From positions 76,313-140,312 of the forward strand of contig NZ_MSXV01000044.1 of assembly GCF_001945395.1 (NCBI RefSeq): a stretch of 64,000 nucleotides of DNA, given 5' to 3'. Made by a program: the position numbers and the translations under genes. Positions 63,443 to 64,000 of this stretch are shown here, one piece after another. Source of the DNA: Pseudomonas sp. PA15(2017). Lineage in GTDB: Bacteria > Pseudomonadota > Gammaproteobacteria > Pseudomonadales > Pseudomonadaceae. Every line of letters starts with the position of its first letter. The stretch's first letter is position 1. The notes under the pieces were generated by a model. It saw only the letters and a list, made by a program, of their open reading frames with translations, was not told the DNA's origin and did not search any database.

Positions 63443-64000
63443 CTAAGATGAACCCGCGCCGATAAACACCAGCGCCACGCTGATGGTGACGAACGACAGC
63501 ACCGTTGCCACCAGTAGCGTCGCGCTGCAGCGGTCCTCCAGGCCGAAGCGTTGGCCGAGGATCGGGAAGATGCTCATCATCGGCGAGCAGGCGAACAATA
63601 CGCCCACCGTTTTCATCACCGGGTCGACGCCCGGCACCAGCATGAACGCGCACAGTACCGCCAGCGGGTGCAGGATCAACTTGCCGCCGGAAATCCACGC
63701 GGCGTCGACCCAAACGCCGCGTGCCTTCATGCCGAACAACCCGGCACCGATCACGAACAGCGCCAGTGGCGCCGACACCCCGGCCAGCATGTCGATGGGT
63801 TTGAACAGCAGCGGCGGAATTTCGATGCCCAGCAACGAGACGCACAGGCCGATGATGATGCCGATGATCACCGGGTTCTTCAGCAGCCGCCCGAAGGTCA
63901 TACCCAGCACCTTGAGGCCGCCGCCACCCTGCTGCTTGCCCGCCTCGGCCAGCATCAGCGCCAGGGGAATCATCAGCAGGTTCTCGATCAGCATGCCCAT
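63443..64000 (-). CDS. AEC-family (auxin efflux carrier) transporter, C-terminal part
   Basis: The frame is open to the right edge, so the 5' end of the gene lies outside the window. The visible 185 residues contain five or more membrane helices with GRLLKNPVIIGIIIGL and PLALFVIGAGLFG, conserved in the AEC family, and end GAGSS. These carriers export small acids such as malate or auxin-like compounds. Downstream is the REP cluster. Confidence 0.88.
   Translation of the reverse strand: MGMLIENLLMIPLALMLAEAGKQQGGGGLKVLGMTFGRLLKNPVIIGIIIGLCVSLLGIEIPPLLFKPIDMLAGVSAPLALFVIGAGLFGMKARGVWVDAAWISGGKLILHPLAVLCAFMLVPGVDPVMKTVGVLFACSPMMSIFPILGQRFGLEDRCSATLLVATVLSFVTISVALVFIGAGSS

Noticed and set aside
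62816..63451. Several plus-strand frames of 87-120 residues near the right edge
   Set aside because: They translate the REP hairpins and the 208-bp tandem repeat; they are not genes.

Overview
The window is a piece of a Pseudomonas chromosome. Three things point to this genus: the conserved merR-ihfA-pheT-pheS-rplT-rpmI-infC-thrS block, the GC-rich codon use of the right half, and two families of Pseudomonas-type REP hairpins between core genes. The species cannot be fixed from the sequence alone.

Positions 1-3476 are accessory DNA. They hold the C-terminal part of a type I restriction methyltransferase (HsdM) and then a two-gene RNA end-repair operon: an ATP-dependent RNA ligase and an HD-Pnk end-healing protein. 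Positions 3477-31102 are a 27.6-kb genomic island in the 3' end of a tRNA-Pro(GGG) gene. It is bounded by a 49-bp direct repeat, has a tyrosine integrase just inside the left end, and carries matching tandem GTGGGG(T/C)AAAA repeats at both ends.

The island has several modules. A minus-strand six-gene operon (15176 down to 5435) encodes an AbrB-like protein, SspB-like (DUF4007), SspC-like (large P-loop ATPase) and SspD-like (DndC/PAPS-reductase) proteins, then a dual-GHKL ATPase and a receiver-domain protein. This looks like a single-strand DNA phosphorothioation module without its own cysteine desulfurase (SspA) or SspE, in which the GHKL/receiver pair takes the place of the usual restriction partner. 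Next come cargo genes of unknown role: a membrane protein plus methyltransferase pair, a TPR membrane protein and a broken winged-helix gene. Then follows a DUF932 / YqaJ nuclease / Gp3-like / RadC cluster with two split zinc-ribbon proteins and a 58-aa membrane protein, a secreted-protein pair, and IS5 and antitoxin remnants fused head to head. The right end has a replication and control module (HUH-type YagK/YfjJ protein, AlpA, winged-helix protein, a ribbon-helix-helix-like protein) and a complete ParDE toxin-antitoxin pair. No conjugation genes are visible, so it resembles an integrative mobilizable or satellite-type island.

From 31056 on the DNA is core chromosome: tRNA-Pro, the translation gene block with an AUU-started infC, and tRNA-Val. 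These are followed by a C39-peptidase lipoprotein and its partner, a LysR/DkgB divergent pair, arfB, a YdjM-like protein, an HBM-type chemoreceptor and a tyrosine-degradation cluster (hpd, hmgA, fahA, maiA, aromatic amino acid permease) with a PhhR/TyrR-type box upstream of hpd. The rest is an ABC exporter, a DsbA-like protein, trhO, an alcohol dehydrogenase, bolA, DUF2059 and DUF2804 proteins, fumC, a quinone reductase, and the end of an AEC transporter. Many core intergenic gaps carry REP hairpins, including a 208-bp tandem duplication near the right edge.
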